From Cephalotus follicularis (taxonomy: Eukaryota; Streptophyta; Magnoliopsida; Oxalidales; Cephalotaceae), in contig BDDD01001611.1 of NCBI GenBank assembly GCA_001972305.1, positions 1 to 64,000 of the forward strand: DNA of 64,000 bases, in the 5' to 3' direction. Below, one piece after another: positions 33,301-45,633 of the stretch; positions within the stretch are counted from its first letter, which is position 1, and the number at the start of each line of letters is the position of its first letter. Both the position numbers and the translations under genes were made by a program. The notes under the pieces were generated by a model. It was not told the origin of the DNA, searched no databases, and saw only the letters and a program-made list of their open reading frames with translations.

Positions 33301-36300
33301 GCCCCCCTGGAAGCACTTGATGGATCTCCCTCAGCTATCTTAGAGCTCTGCCTCCTACTGCTGCCAGAAAGAGAGACGTCTGGTGAAAGCATTGAACCCA
33401 TCTGTAAGAGAGTAGCTGTAAACCATGTTGAGCGTTCACTTGACACCCTTAACTGTTTCTCTGCCTCTGAAAGAAGCTTCAAAGCATGCTTCAATCTCTC
33501 CAATTCTGCCTCAGTCACTGGAGAAAGACACAAAGCAATCATATACATCTCAGTCACATTAATATTTACAGAGACCAGCAAACTTGACATATTAGTCAAA
33601 TGGTTACCTATCCACTCAATAATGGGGTAGCCTATTTAAACAGATATTCTCAAAAGCTGTCATGGCCTACCTGGAGGGCTTTCGATAGCAAACTCAAACT
33701 CATCAAAGTAATAAGCTGAAATGAAATCCCCCCAACAAGGTGACATACTATGATACTATCGCCAAGGCAGGCATCATCTATATTAAGTGGTCACAGTGGC
33801 TTAGATAGACCAAAGTTTGAATGGCCAATAAAGGCTTAGTAAAATAGGAAAAAAGATTACTTGGGAATTAGTCTAAATTTGGCAGTTACTTTAGAATCAA
33901 TTCTCGCTGAGGTTAAATTTTTTAAGGGGCTTGGAATATGTGCTTGAGATAGCACAAATGCTTATATGCTTGTCGCCACATATCAAACCCACGATTTATA
34001 TTTTATAAATCAAACCATTAGATTTGATGTTCTATATCATACGCGTCAAATATCAAGTCAATCAGATATCTAGAGATATTCCATTGAACAAACTATTCTT
34101 TAAGTGTTTACGAGAAAATTTATGTCGGTTGAACTTGCTATATATAAATGAAATAGTTAAAGAAGTTCAATATTGCTGAAGTTAATTTTTTTTTAAGGGG
34201 CTTGGAGTATGTGCTTGACATAGCACAAATGCTTATATGCTTGTGGCCCTATATCAAACCCACAATTTATATTTTATAAATCAAACCATTAGATTTGATG
34301 TTCTCTCTTTATAAATCACACATGTCAAATTTTAAGTCAATCAGATATCTAGAGATACCCCGTTGAACAAACTATTCTTTAAGTGTTTATGAGAAAATTT
34401 ATGACGGTTGAACTTGCTAGATATAAATGAAATAGTTAGAGAAATTCAATAAACTTGAAAATTGGCATGCATTATCTACGGAGATATAACATTAAATTCA
34501 CCTGTTAGATATACAAAATATAACCATTAAGTATAATAATTATAGGTGGCATAGCACAAAGGCTTTTGTACTGTCAAACATATTGGTTTTTCCCTGTTTT
34601 AAGTTAGACCTTGGTTTTGTCTCTCTTTCTCCTTCAACAAATAATGGCATAAAATTTAGCACAACAATCTGTAGATGGATATGGTTTGAACACCGTAGTC
34701 ATTCATGACTCATAGATTTTGGCTCTGCATACCCTATTAATCACCATGAAAATCAAGGCACTGCACATCTCATTCGAACTCCCAGAGACAAGGCAATTGG
34801 AGGTCCCGACTTCTAGAGACATAAATAAATCTATTCATTAATTTGACTCCATTGTGTTTCGAGAAAACATGTGTAAGGACTTATAATTTCCACCAACATT
34901 TATTGAAAGCAGGGCCATTGTCATAGTATGACATTCTTTTAAGTAAAATACCTAGATGTTTCTAACTAATCCCTATGTTACCTTACCATAAAATGTTAAT
35001 GCAATCTCAAATTGGCTTTCATAAATTACAGATGTTCTGTCTCTTATCTCGGGACTTTTTTATTGAGCAAGCACAATAATATGGAGTGAAGGGTGTTGGT
35101 ACTCACAGCTCCGTCCATCGAATAACGGATTACTGTATTTGACATCAAGGGAGCTGTAGGTTCCAGCAATTATATCCATTATAAGACTGGCCAGTTGAGA
35201 CATCAAAACCATTGGGCAAAACCCCGAGTCCATCAATTCTCTAGCTCTTTTCACTGTTTCTGCAGTGTTTGATGACATAGCCAATTCCAGAAGTTCCAGT
35301 AGCTTCTCATCTGAAATAACACCCACCTATAGAGAAGTAAGCAAATTTAGTCAAATAAATTTGACGGTAACTCAAAAGAACAGAAAAATCAGATAAGGAA
35401 GAATTTATCAAACAAACTCACAAGTTCATTTACAAGAGATGTAGTGATTCTTTTCCCCAGCAAACTTAGTTGGTCTAACAGAGTCTCTGCATCTCGAAGC
35501 GAACCATCTGAATTTAAAGTAATCAAATCCAGTGCATCTGACTCGACATCAAGATTCTCATCAATAGCAATCTTCTTCAACCGAGCACCAATGTCGCCAT
35601 CTTTGATCTTGTTGAAGAGGTACTTCTGACACCGTGACTGAATAGTACGGGGGACGTTGTCAAGATCAGTCGTAATGAATATGAACACCACTAGATGAGG
35701 TGGTTCTTCAAGAAATTTGAGAAATGCCAGCCATGTCTTAGGGGGCAACAAATGACACTCATCTATAACAAAAACCTTATACCGTGAAGAATCTGATGGG
35801 GGCAGTACTAACAGTTTTTTTAAAAGGTGTCTAACTGTATCTATTCCCTTCTTATTGTTACTGTCAACTTCCCATAGAACCCTGCCCTTTCCAGATATGA
35901 ATTCTGTGCATTTCCTGCAGAAACCACAAGGCTTCATTTCTTCAGTAGCCAGACAGTTTAAAGCAGCAGCGAAAATCCTCGCTGTTGACGTCTTTCCAGT
36001 CCCACGAGGACCTTGGAAAAGATATACAGGAGCAATCCTTCCCCTTGAAATAGCATTCACAAGGGATTGGACCACAGTATTCTGCCCGATTAATTCATCG
36101 AAGAACATTGGCTTATATTTCTGGCTCAAACTCCTATTATTTTCTGGTGTACCTTCCTCGTCATTTTCTCCATTCAGAGCCACAATCTCTAACGCATCTT
36201 GACTCCTACAGCTTGATGACCACCTCCTTCCGTCTAATCTACTCAAAGCTTCCAAATCAAGCTCCTCAAAGTTTGTAGAGAGCTCATCGTCACTATGCTC

Positions 36301-37506
36301 AGTACCTATAGATGACCCTCCCCTGCCATCACCATTATTTGTGAGCAATGGAAGAAAACCTTGAGCACTCCTTGAAGCAATTCTCCGCTTATTGGAGCTT
36401 GATGATGAATGTCTACGTCTATGATACATTGTCTGACTTCCACACAATATGCTAGTTCCCTTCCTCCTTAGAGTATCAGAAAGGGAAGGAGAGTAACAAC
36501 TCCTGCATCCGCCTCTATGCTTCGAAGTCCTCCTTGACCAATAGCAAGGAATTCCACATCCTTGTCGACCAGGCAAATCTAAACGAGGACCAACTTCATC
36601 ACCCCCCTCATCGAATGAATCTGTTGTGGCATCCCAAGATCCAACAGTACTTGGATTTCTATTACCGTACCTATTGTAAGAACTAGTTGACAATGCTGGA
36701 GTACTATAAGAGTATGAAGAATCCTCTTTTCTACTGCTTTTCAACAATTTTGACGGCGTATTAGACCAACTCTTATGTTTAAGTTTTAACAACAATGGGG
36801 ATAACCCCGGAATCTTTCTTAAATCCTCAGAATTAGAATAATCCTCAGTGTCATCGGATTGGTCAACAGAACCATCCCTACCTAATCCTAATCCCATTGA
36901 AGAATGACCCTCGAGCAATCTTTTTGCATTCAATGAATGCCTACTAAGACTCATATCTTTATGCTTATATCTAGACAATGAATCTAAATGAGTATTACTA
37001 GTAAATTTCTTACTTTTCTTCTTAGCTCCTCGCTTCATTGGAGTCCCCAATGCCACAAGATTGGCATCTCTGCACCTGAGTATCATCGAATAAGTATCAC
37101 TTTTTGAGTCCCCAACATATCTGGCATCACTCAAGCTGTCAAAAAGACTCCCTTGACCCGAAGAAGAGCCATCATCACCACCACCAACATCTCCATTTCT
37201 TGCCACCCCTCCGCTTTTCTCGCTAGATGACTTGTTGTTCTTCCAATTGTACAAAAACACCCTCTTTTCCTTCACATGAGAATCCAAATGGCCATTACCA
37301 CCATTTTGTCTAGCACTTTCATGAGTAGAAGACGCTGCTGCTGCTGTTGCTGCTTCCATTACTGCTGCAGATCTAGAGGAGCTGAGAGGAGATTTCCATG
37401 AAGAAGTTGTTCCAGGATCCCGTAAAACCCGGGCTGCCTTCCGGATTTGTGTCAGTTCTTTCTTCAAGTGAAGCCTGCTTGGATCAGAAACCTTCAAGTC
37501 TGCCAT
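30312..37506 (-). CDS. STI: STICHEL: DnaX-like AAA+ protein controlling trichome branching
   Basis: Six coding exons, 37506-35422, 35326-35107, 33517-32954, 32345-31580, 30583-30502 and 30410-30312, join in frame to 1271 aa, close to Arabidopsis STI. The N-terminus (HLKKELTQIRKAARVLRDPG) and the block DLPGRQGCGIPCYW are family hallmarks. A domain like bacterial DNA polymerase III gamma/tau follows: GPRGTGKT (Walker A, residues 499-506), a four-Cys zinc module (518, 527, 530, 533) and DECH (582-585). The C-terminal part contains ESIIREQRLETAWLQ and CPLSPSLLHD and ends in a basic tail (KGTPIRSRK). In Arabidopsis STI promotes trichome branching; this is inferred here. All splice sites are GT-AG. 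Intron 2 (33518-35106) carries a tandem duplication. Confidence 0.93.
33904..34450. repeat. Tandem duplication (about 270 bp) in STI intron 2
   Basis: Copies start near 33904 and 34175. Both contain AAGGGGCTTGGA.TATGTGCT, ATATTTTATAAATCAAACCA and CAATCAGATATCTAGAGATA. They have diverged at several positions and lie well away from the splice sites. Confidence 0.85.
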
Positions 37507-40500
37507 TCCCTGGTTTCTTGAAGAAAGTTAGTTTTGTGTTTTTGTAAAAGCAAAACAATCTTAATCAACAAAACCCGAAAAAATTTAAATACACAGACCC
37601 AATTTTTCCAATTACAATCAAACCCACATTTGTACCTCACTGACAAAGCAATTGCACAAATAAAAATCCGAACTTTTTTGTTTTGTTGAAAAAAGTAGCT
37701 CACTTTTTTAAATTTCTCTACCAAAAGAGCAACACAATCTTTGTTAGACATAATAAACCCATAAAGAATTTATTACACTGACCACATTCACCTTTACAAC
37801 AAAACCCAAATCTGCATGTTCACTGACAAGACAAGGACACAATAAATAACTCTCTTTTTTTTTTTTTGGCACTTCAGAGTTTTCAATAAGAAAAAAGACA
37901 AATAAGAAGTAGAAGTCGAAAGAAAGAATGGTTAATGAGTGAAGGCCACAGATCTGACAAGTAATTGACAACAGAATATGGTATCAATGTATCTCTCTCT
38001 CTCTCTCTCACACACAAAAATTTAATGATGAAATAGCAGTATAGCAGCTACATAGGAACAGAAGTTGTGAATGAGAGAATGAGATTGTTTCTTTTGACAC
38101 TTTGGTTTTCAAATTTTCCCGATAAGTTTCTCCATCACTCACTCACTCACCGGTGTTTTTAGTTGGCGCCTCCAATGAATTCTTGCAAGTTGAAAATGCT
38201 ACATTTTGGTGGAGGACTTTGTGTCTTGTGATCATACGAGAGAGAGTGAATTTTTTTGGAAAACTCCCTCCAAACCCGAGGATATTGCCATTAATATTGG
38301 CTTTCTACTTTTTCTATCTTCTTTCATAGATTATGCATAGTATATCAAAATCAAAAAAATTTGAAATTCACACGTTAAGATTAAGTTTGTAAGGTAAGTG
38401 TTGTTAGGTGACTCACCATACCACTCATCTTGTTTTTTTTTCCTCTTTACTTATTATTGTTGAGTACAATTCATGTTAACCGGATCTTATTGATTTCGTA
38501 TTTGAATCAAATTCGTGTCATGTTTACGATATTAGTCTAAATGTGATACAAATGCAACTTTAATATAATCATAACATATTTACGTTAAACTTATATAATA
38601 TTTATATCGTATAAAATTAAGGTTAGGTTCGTGTGCCGTGACCCAAACAAACAACAATATTAAAGGTTTATTTATATCACTTTATATTTTGTTTTTGTTC
38701 GTGATATGATTTGTTTAAATATTTGAGGGATACATTTTCGTAAAAACTATATTGATCATGGTGAGCAAAGATATTAGAACTTCGTTTTCATAAAATGGAA
38801 ATGTGAACAGAAGAAGTATTCATTTTATGTTTGGAGTAGGAAGATAGGTGTCTTGAGTTAATATATTACCTACTCCATCACCTTCACAGTTAATGCAATG
38901 TAACAAAGATTCATTGCTATATGCCACCCCCCACAAACTCTCAACCAACATTGGCTCCACTCAAGCAATGCAATCATTTAGGAAACGTTTCACCAAAAGG
39001 AATGAAATGGAACAATGTTTGACACCGCTCACGTCATTCCCATGTTTATTGGTTTCTGTGTGGTGGTAACGCTGAGTTCTGTTCGAATTTTCATTGTCAT
39101 GCATATGAGCAGTGCCAATTTATATATGCAAACTGACTTTTATGACTGTAAAAGCTCTCCACATTTATCGCCCTTGTTTGTACATAAAGGTCAATACCAT
39201 TAATGATTTTTCTTTTTCATGATTATCTAGTTTATTTTTATGTGGTTGCATAATATTTGATTCCTGTAATAAAAACTGATTGATGCTGTGTATGAAATCT
39301 TGGTCATTAATTTGTATGTTGTGTTTTTTTTGCTCCTTGTTTGCTTGTGAGATGTTTACTGGTTTTTGTTAATATATGTCTTAGGACGCTTATTAAGGTT
39401 GTTTTTTTGTTGTTTGATTATAATCAATCAATATTAAATATCTTTGTAAGTGTTTAATAGGGCATGTTAACAAAACTCAATATATATAGAGAAAGAAACC
39501 ATTAAATGCTGAGTGATTAGCTCAATTAATTAAAGTTTTCAATTGTATCACTTTTAGGTCCTTAGTTTGTATGAATTGTGTATTGATTTGGCAAAGGATG
39601 TGTCACTGACAAGACATTGAAACACTTGCTCATGATGGAAAACGACTGAATAGGGAAAAACCCAAATGAAGATTATTAGCATGAGGTCAATGGTGTGGTC
39701 CTTGGTGCTGATGGAATCGATGTATCTATGACATCTCCACCCCCGCTATCACTAGAAATACCAATGAAGCAACCAATAATGCCAATGAAGGAAAAGGAAA
39801 AGGAGGAGTGGCACTGGTGATAACTTAATTTGTGGGGTTATTGATAGGTAATCCATTAATTTTAGCATAAAAATTAGTGACTCTAGTGATAAACTTTCTC
39901 AAGACAAGACTTACCTATATCTATCTCAAAAAGAGAATATGAAATTACATGCATAAAAGTAATATTTCAAACATATCCACAAAAAAATGTGTGCGTGTGT
40001 ATATCATATATATATATATACACTCTATTAAATGATATTGAACAGTAAAAAATAAAATGATAAACTAAAAAATTTATTGTGATAATTAATCTTCACTTAT
40101 TTATATATATATATATATATATATTGGAAATGTGTTATATCACGTATAAATATTCATTCTACACTACTGTATCATTAAAAGTCAATTAATCGGATAGGCT
40201 TTTGCCATCAGTTTTTATGATATTGTATTGGTAAAATGTATAGAGGGTCTCATTTATAAATTGGAAATTAATTTGGCAATCATCATCATCTACTGTGTTA
40301 TTATATTAGAAAGCATATGATGAAGCCCAAAAAAACACCTTCTTGTATACATGCATGCATGTCTTTGTCATCAATTGTTCTTATTTAGTTTTACTATATA
40401 TTTAGTGAAAATTCAGATATAATATACCATTAAGATATGTGTCTCTCTAGTTGCATGTGATTCATTGGTCAAAGTTGAAAAAGTATACAAGGGCTTCTTT

Positions 40501-42421
40501 ATATGAATGAGAACATGCTTTGCCTTTCACAAACAGATGCCAATCACATGTAGTCTTTGGATTCTTTGGGGACCCTCTTTATTGAATATTCACAGCTTGT
40601 TGGTCATAATTATAAAGCCAATATTGCTAGAATTTTGCACGACCCGCACACACATTTATGATATAACTTCACCAACAAAAACAAAGAAGACATGAGCGAT
40701 CAATGTAAAGCTTTTAGAGACTGCAAAAGGGGATATTCCATAATGTACTTATTCAATACACACTACATAAAGTTTTAATCATAGTTAAAATTGTGACTAA
40801 ATCAAATAGAGAAACTATGATATTAGCACAAGTGTTTTAACATTACAAGGTTTGGTGTGGCATCAGCATCAACACCCTCCTAGTGCTAATGACATAAGCA
40901 GCATTAAGAGAAGCCATTCTACTTTTCTTGTTTTGTATATTCATGTTCTTTATTGATAGGATTTAGGAAAATAACATGACACATGGATTAATTGTCTGAT
41001 TCATTTGTTAGACATGTACATTCTTTTGTTGTTAATTAAAACCACAAAGGGCTTATCCTTTTGACCACATCAGCCTTTATAACGCAAAATAAATAGATAT
41101 ATGGAGCCATAAAGGGTAGGTCCATGAATGATAGGAACTTTGCTTGAAATCGTGTGAAATTATTATGTATAAAGATGGTGTAATGAATGCATATGTTGCT
41201 GCACTTTTTATAAGCAAATTAAGGCCCGGCCTAGAAGGGGTTTGAGGTTACTATTCCCTTATAAACTCCAAATGCATAAAAAAAAAAAAATCAGATTACA
41301 TTTGAAAAAATGGCATGTAATACCCGATTTTCAATAATTTAATATATATACTTGTATTTTTTTTATTATTAATGAACATTGAATCATATTTATGCTTAAC
41401 TTTCGAGTTTAAAGATAAGATTCGGAAATTATGTGAAAAGACAAAAATATCCTTAACGCAAATTTTTTTTAAGTGTAAACTTGTTAAAAAGGGTCATATT
41501 ATCAACTGAATCCTTGTTGTTTCTTGCAAACAACAACGGGTTATTATTATAACAATCAGTTGGTAGGTCACTTAGCAAGTTGACACTTGCATTACCATTT
41601 CTTTTATGTGGCAACCGATTACGATTGTGAGAATGAATACCAACAAATGCCACCGTCTGCATTTGTTTAAAGCCAGCCAAACTCTTTTTCACTCTATATA
41701 ATCATACTGCCATACGAGTAAGAGAGAGTAGAGTGCAATTCCGATTCTTGCTTACATGTTGAGATAGAGCTGGGATTTGGACTTGAATGTGTTTGGAACT
41801 TGAGTGTTTTAATTGAATTGCATGATATAGATGAAATTTGGGGGTTGATTTAAGCTTGAACTATTCAAAATTCTTGAGTTTTATGAAATCGTGTCTTTCA
41901 ATTCTGGAATTTTGATTAGATAGGCTGTGTTTTAGTGTTAAAAAGTGTTGATGACATGTTTGTATAGCCTGCATTTTAAGTTACAAATGAAATTGAATTG
42001 GTTTGAAAAATATTTTGACCGAATGTAAAGTTTTTTAGATTTTTTAAAGTTACGTTGATGCTTTCGAAAAAACATATCGACGTTTTTCACTTTCAATTAA
42101 AAAAATTCTAAAACTTATAAATTGTCGTTATTTTTTTTTTATCGTTGAAGTCTATTTCATCCTATTAAAAATGTGTAAGTTCTTTACCTTCCAACGTCAT
42201 TGATGGATGATTTTCCTTGGCTCAAGTTAAGATCAGACACGAGGAAGATTGTGATCTAGCACCAAAAGATTATGAGTGCGCTTAGTTTGAGTTTGTATTG
42301 CGCTTAGTTTGAGTTTATATTTTAAAGGTATCCCGTGTACTAGATCTCCTTACTCTTATTTGGTATGTATTAATCATGGATACCCTAGGATCCATTTTAA
42401 TGGATATATAATTACAAGGTT
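37507..42421. other. Intergenic region between STI and the PPR gene
   Basis: The first about 650 bases should hold the STI 5' UTR and promoter; a CT/CA microsatellite lies at 37991-38016. The rest is AT-rich with TA microsatellites (about 40007-40022, 40100-40124). Short frames (39015, 40507, 41453) show no domain and are not called. Confidence 0.5.
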
Positions 42422-42538
42422 ATGTTACAAGAGTATCTCACATGCCCTATTATATTACCAAACGAGAGTAAATTACAAATCCTTATGACAAGGGCACAGT
42501 ATGAAAAATGTAGTAAGCATGAAAAAGACCACTTTTTG

Positions 42539-44818
42539 ATGTCACATTTAGGCAGCATAGTATGCAAAATAAAGAAGCTAAACCATCTAAAACAGCTTCA
42601 TGCTCAGCTCATTCAAAATTCCCTCCACAACCAAAACTACTGGGTTTCCTTTCTCATTCACCTCTCCACGCGCTTCCACGCGCCACCATCCTATGTCGCT
42701 CTCATCTTTAGCTCCACCCCGCACCCCGACATTAATGTGTACACTTCCATGTTCAAGTACTATTCCCACTTGAATGCCCACCATCATCTGTTCTCTCTGT
42801 TTCAACATATGCAGGCTAGCCATGTACGGCCTGAGGCCATTGTTTACCTAGTATTGATAAAATATGCCGGAAAATCCGGCATTATGTTCCATGCCCATGT
42901 TGTGAAAATGGGCATCGGCCATGATCCTTATCTAAGGAATGTGGTGATGGATGTGTACGCAAAATATGGCCCTATTGAGGCTGCTAGGGAGTTGTTCGAT
43001 GAAATGACTGACAGAAGCTCCGTAGATTGGAATTCCATGATTTCTGGGTACTGGAAATGGGGTAACGAAGTCGAAGCACTTAGGTTGTTTAATGTGATGC
43101 CTGAGAGGAATGTCATTACTTGGACCGCTATGGTTACCGGGTATGCTAAGGTGAAGGATTTGGAGAGTGCTAGAAGATATTTTGATCAGATTCCGGTAAA
43201 AAGTGTTGTATCCTGGAATGCTATGCTTTCAGGATATGCTCAGAATGGGTATGCAGAAGAGGCTTTAGAATTGTTTGATGAGATGAGCAATGCTGGAATC
43301 CAACCAAATGAGACGACATGGGTTACTGTCATTTCAGCGTGTACATTGCACGGTGATCCTTGTCTGGCAGACTCACTTGTGAAGAAGATCGAGCAGAAGC
43401 AGATACGTTTGAATTACTTTGTCAAGACAGCATTGCTTGATATGCACGCAAAGTGTGGGAGTCTCAAGACTGCTCGAATTTTTTTTGACGAGTTAGGTGA
43501 ATATAGGAATATTGCTGCGTGGAATGCCATGATTTCGGCATATGCAAGGGTTGGTGATTTGAGATCAGCAAGAGAGCTCTTTGATAGGATTCCGGTAAAA
43601 AATGTGGTCTCATGGAACTCGATGATAGCTGGCTACGCTCAAAATGGGCAGTCTGCAATTGCCATTGAGCTTTTCAAAGAAATGATAGCTACTGAGAACT
43701 CAAAACCAGATGAGGTGACTATGATTAGTGTCATCTCCGCTTGTGGTCATTTGGGTGCTTTAGATTTTGGTTGTTGGTTGGTTAAATTTCTCAATGAGAA
43801 TAATATGAAACTGAGCATCTCCGGATACAACTCATTGATTTCCATGTACTCAAAATGTGGAAGCATGAAGGATGCCAAGAGAATCTTTCAAGAAATGGAA
43901 GCAAGGGACGTGGTTTCATACAACACATTGATTGCAGGATTCGCAGCTCATGGCTATGGAGTTGAAGCCATTAAACTAATTTCAGAGATGGAAGAGGAAG
44001 GTATTGAACCAGACCGTATAACGTATATTGGTGTCCTCACAGCATGCAGCCATGCTGGATTGCTAGAAGAAGGTCATAGAGTGTTTAAATTAATCAAATA
44101 TCCAGCCATAGATCACTATGCATGCATGGTTGATTTGTTTGGTCGAGTGGGTGAATTAGATGAAGCAAAGAAGTTAATTGATAGTATGCCAATGGAGCCA
44201 CATGCTGGAGTTCTTGGTGCCATTCTAAATGCTAGCCGGCTTCACAAAAATGTTGAACTTGGGGAATTTGCCGCAAACAAGCTCTTTCAACTTGAACCAA
44301 ATAATTCAGGAAACTATGTTTTGCTATCAAACATATATGCCTCTGCAGGAAGGTGGCAAGATGTCGAAAGGGTCAGAGAAGCTATGGTAAAAGGTGGCTT
44401 GAAGAAGACGACTGGATGGAGTTGGGTAGAATACAAAGGTAAGATGCACAAGTTCACAGTGGGAGATCGATCCCATGAACGAGTTGATGATATTTATAGA
44501 CTATTGGTGGAATTGAGGAGCAAGCTGAGAAGGCTTGGATACACAGCTGATAAGAGTTGTGTGCTAAGAGACGTTGAAGAGGAAGAGAAGGAAGAGATGG
44601 TGGGCACTCATAGTGAGAAACTGGCCATTTGTTTTGCTCTTCTAGTTAGCGAGGTAGGGGCAGTAATTAGAGTAGTGAAGAATTTAAGGGTATGTGGGGA
44701 TTGCCATACTGTTATAAAGATGATCTCTAAGTTGGAGGGAAGAGTGATAATTATTAGAGACAACAACAGATTTCACCATTTCATTGATGGGCAATGTTCT
44801 TGTAAGGATTATTGGTAA
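42539..44818 (+). CDS. Pentatricopeptide repeat protein, PLS-DYW class
   Basis: An intronless gene, as usual for the family. The frame is open from 42422, but the ATG at 42539 (MSHLGSIVCKIKKLNHLKQLHAQ...) matches where related proteins begin and gives 759 aa; the upstream start would give 798. PPR motifs run through the middle, with many WNAMISGY/WNSMIAGYAQNG-type helices. The E/E+ region follows (NYVLLSNIYASAGRWQDVERV), then a complete DYW domain: HSEKLA, CGDCH, FHHF and the terminal CSCKDYW. DYW proteins act in plastids or mitochondria and usually edit C to U in a specific RNA; the DYW domain holds the zinc-dependent deaminase residues (HxE, CxxC). The target is not predictable here. It resembles the At1g14470 group. 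Confidence 0.92.
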   Translation: MSHLGSIVCKIKKLNHLKQLHAQLIQNSLHNQNYWVSFLIHLSTRFHAPPSYVALIFSSTPHPDINVYTSMFKYYSHLNAHHHLFSLFQHMQASHVRPEAIVYLVLIKYAGKSGIMFHAHVVKMGIGHDPYLRNVVMDVYAKYGPIEAARELFDEMTDRSSVDWNSMISGYWKWGNEVEALRLFNVMPERNVITWTAMVTGYAKVKDLESARRYFDQIPVKSVVSWNAMLSGYAQNGYAEEALELFDEMSNAGIQPNETTWVTVISACTLHGDPCLADSLVKKIEQKQIRLNYFVKTALLDMHAKCGSLKTARIFFDELGEYRNIAAWNAMISAYARVGDLRSARELFDRIPVKNVVSWNSMIAGYAQNGQSAIAIELFKEMIATENSKPDEVTMISVISACGHLGALDFGCWLVKFLNENNMKLSISGYNSLISMYSKCGSMKDAKRIFQEMEARDVVSYNTLIAGFAAHGYGVEAIKLISEMEEEGIEPDRITYIGVLTACSHAGLLEEGHRVFKLIKYPAIDHYACMVDLFGRVGELDEAKKLIDSMPMEPHAGVLGAILNASRLHKNVELGEFAANKLFQLEPNNSGNYVLLSNIYASAGRWQDVERVREAMVKGGLKKTTGWSWVEYKGKMHKFTVGDRSHERVDDIYRLLVELRSKLRRLGYTADKSCVLRDVEEEEKEEMVGTHSEKLAICFALLVSEVGAVIRVVKNLRVCGDCHTVIKMISKLEGRVIIIRDNNRFHHFIDGQCSCKDYW

Positions 44819-45633
44819 TGTTGAGTTTATAGAAAGTTAAACATAAAGAAATTGAATGCTTAAAAAGTGGGCCAACCATTGGTTTTGGATCTCTGGTTAT
44901 CGGGGTTTAGTTGTACTAGTATCTGATGAGATAGTCCTTTTATTTACCTTATTATCATTGCTTCAACTAAATTTTCTTGAATGCAATGGTATTGCTAGGC
45001 CAAAGAGGCCAAGAGGAGCACAAAAGGATTCTACCATATGGATGATTCGTTTTTTCTTCATTTGCAGCTCATGGTTCACCTTTCAAATTTCCAAAAAACA
45101 GAATCAAACTCAAATCTCCAAAATTATTTCATGGAAACCTCTGGCAACCTTTATAACTTAAAAGCAGGAAAATCTTCTCGAATAATATAAGAGTAAAACA
45201 AAATAATCATACAACAATATGCCTCCACATACAAAATATGCCTCCAGACCAGAATTTATAGAAATCTATATATGTATATAAACATGTTACATATGAATAT
45301 GCGCTGAGCACCAAATTGTTTCGCATAAGATCATAGTCAAGAAGATGTATTAGTGGTGTGAAGGCATTGATGCAGACACACAGAAACAAGCATCCAGATT
45401 AAAATCAGAAAACTGCACCAACATATATATATATAATAACTTGTTAAAAGCACAATTCCCAATGAAAATAAAAACAGAGAAATCAGAAATAGCATATCCC
45501 ATTTGAAGTAATTCAGATTCATCAACTAAAATGATCACAGGACTGTTTACTTCCAAACTATAAGAAAGTTCTAAAACCTTGTCCTACTTTCTTTCAATGG
45601 CATGGCATTGGCCTCCAACTTCAGAACCTAGAT
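44819..45633. other. Short intergenic region between convergent PPR and Alfin-like genes
   Basis: It should hold both 3' UTRs. Short frames in it (44856, 45207, 45337) have no recognisable domain. Confidence 0.5.

Noticed and set aside
35855..36202. Plus-strand frame inside STI exon 1
   Set aside because: Shadow of the STI coding strand.
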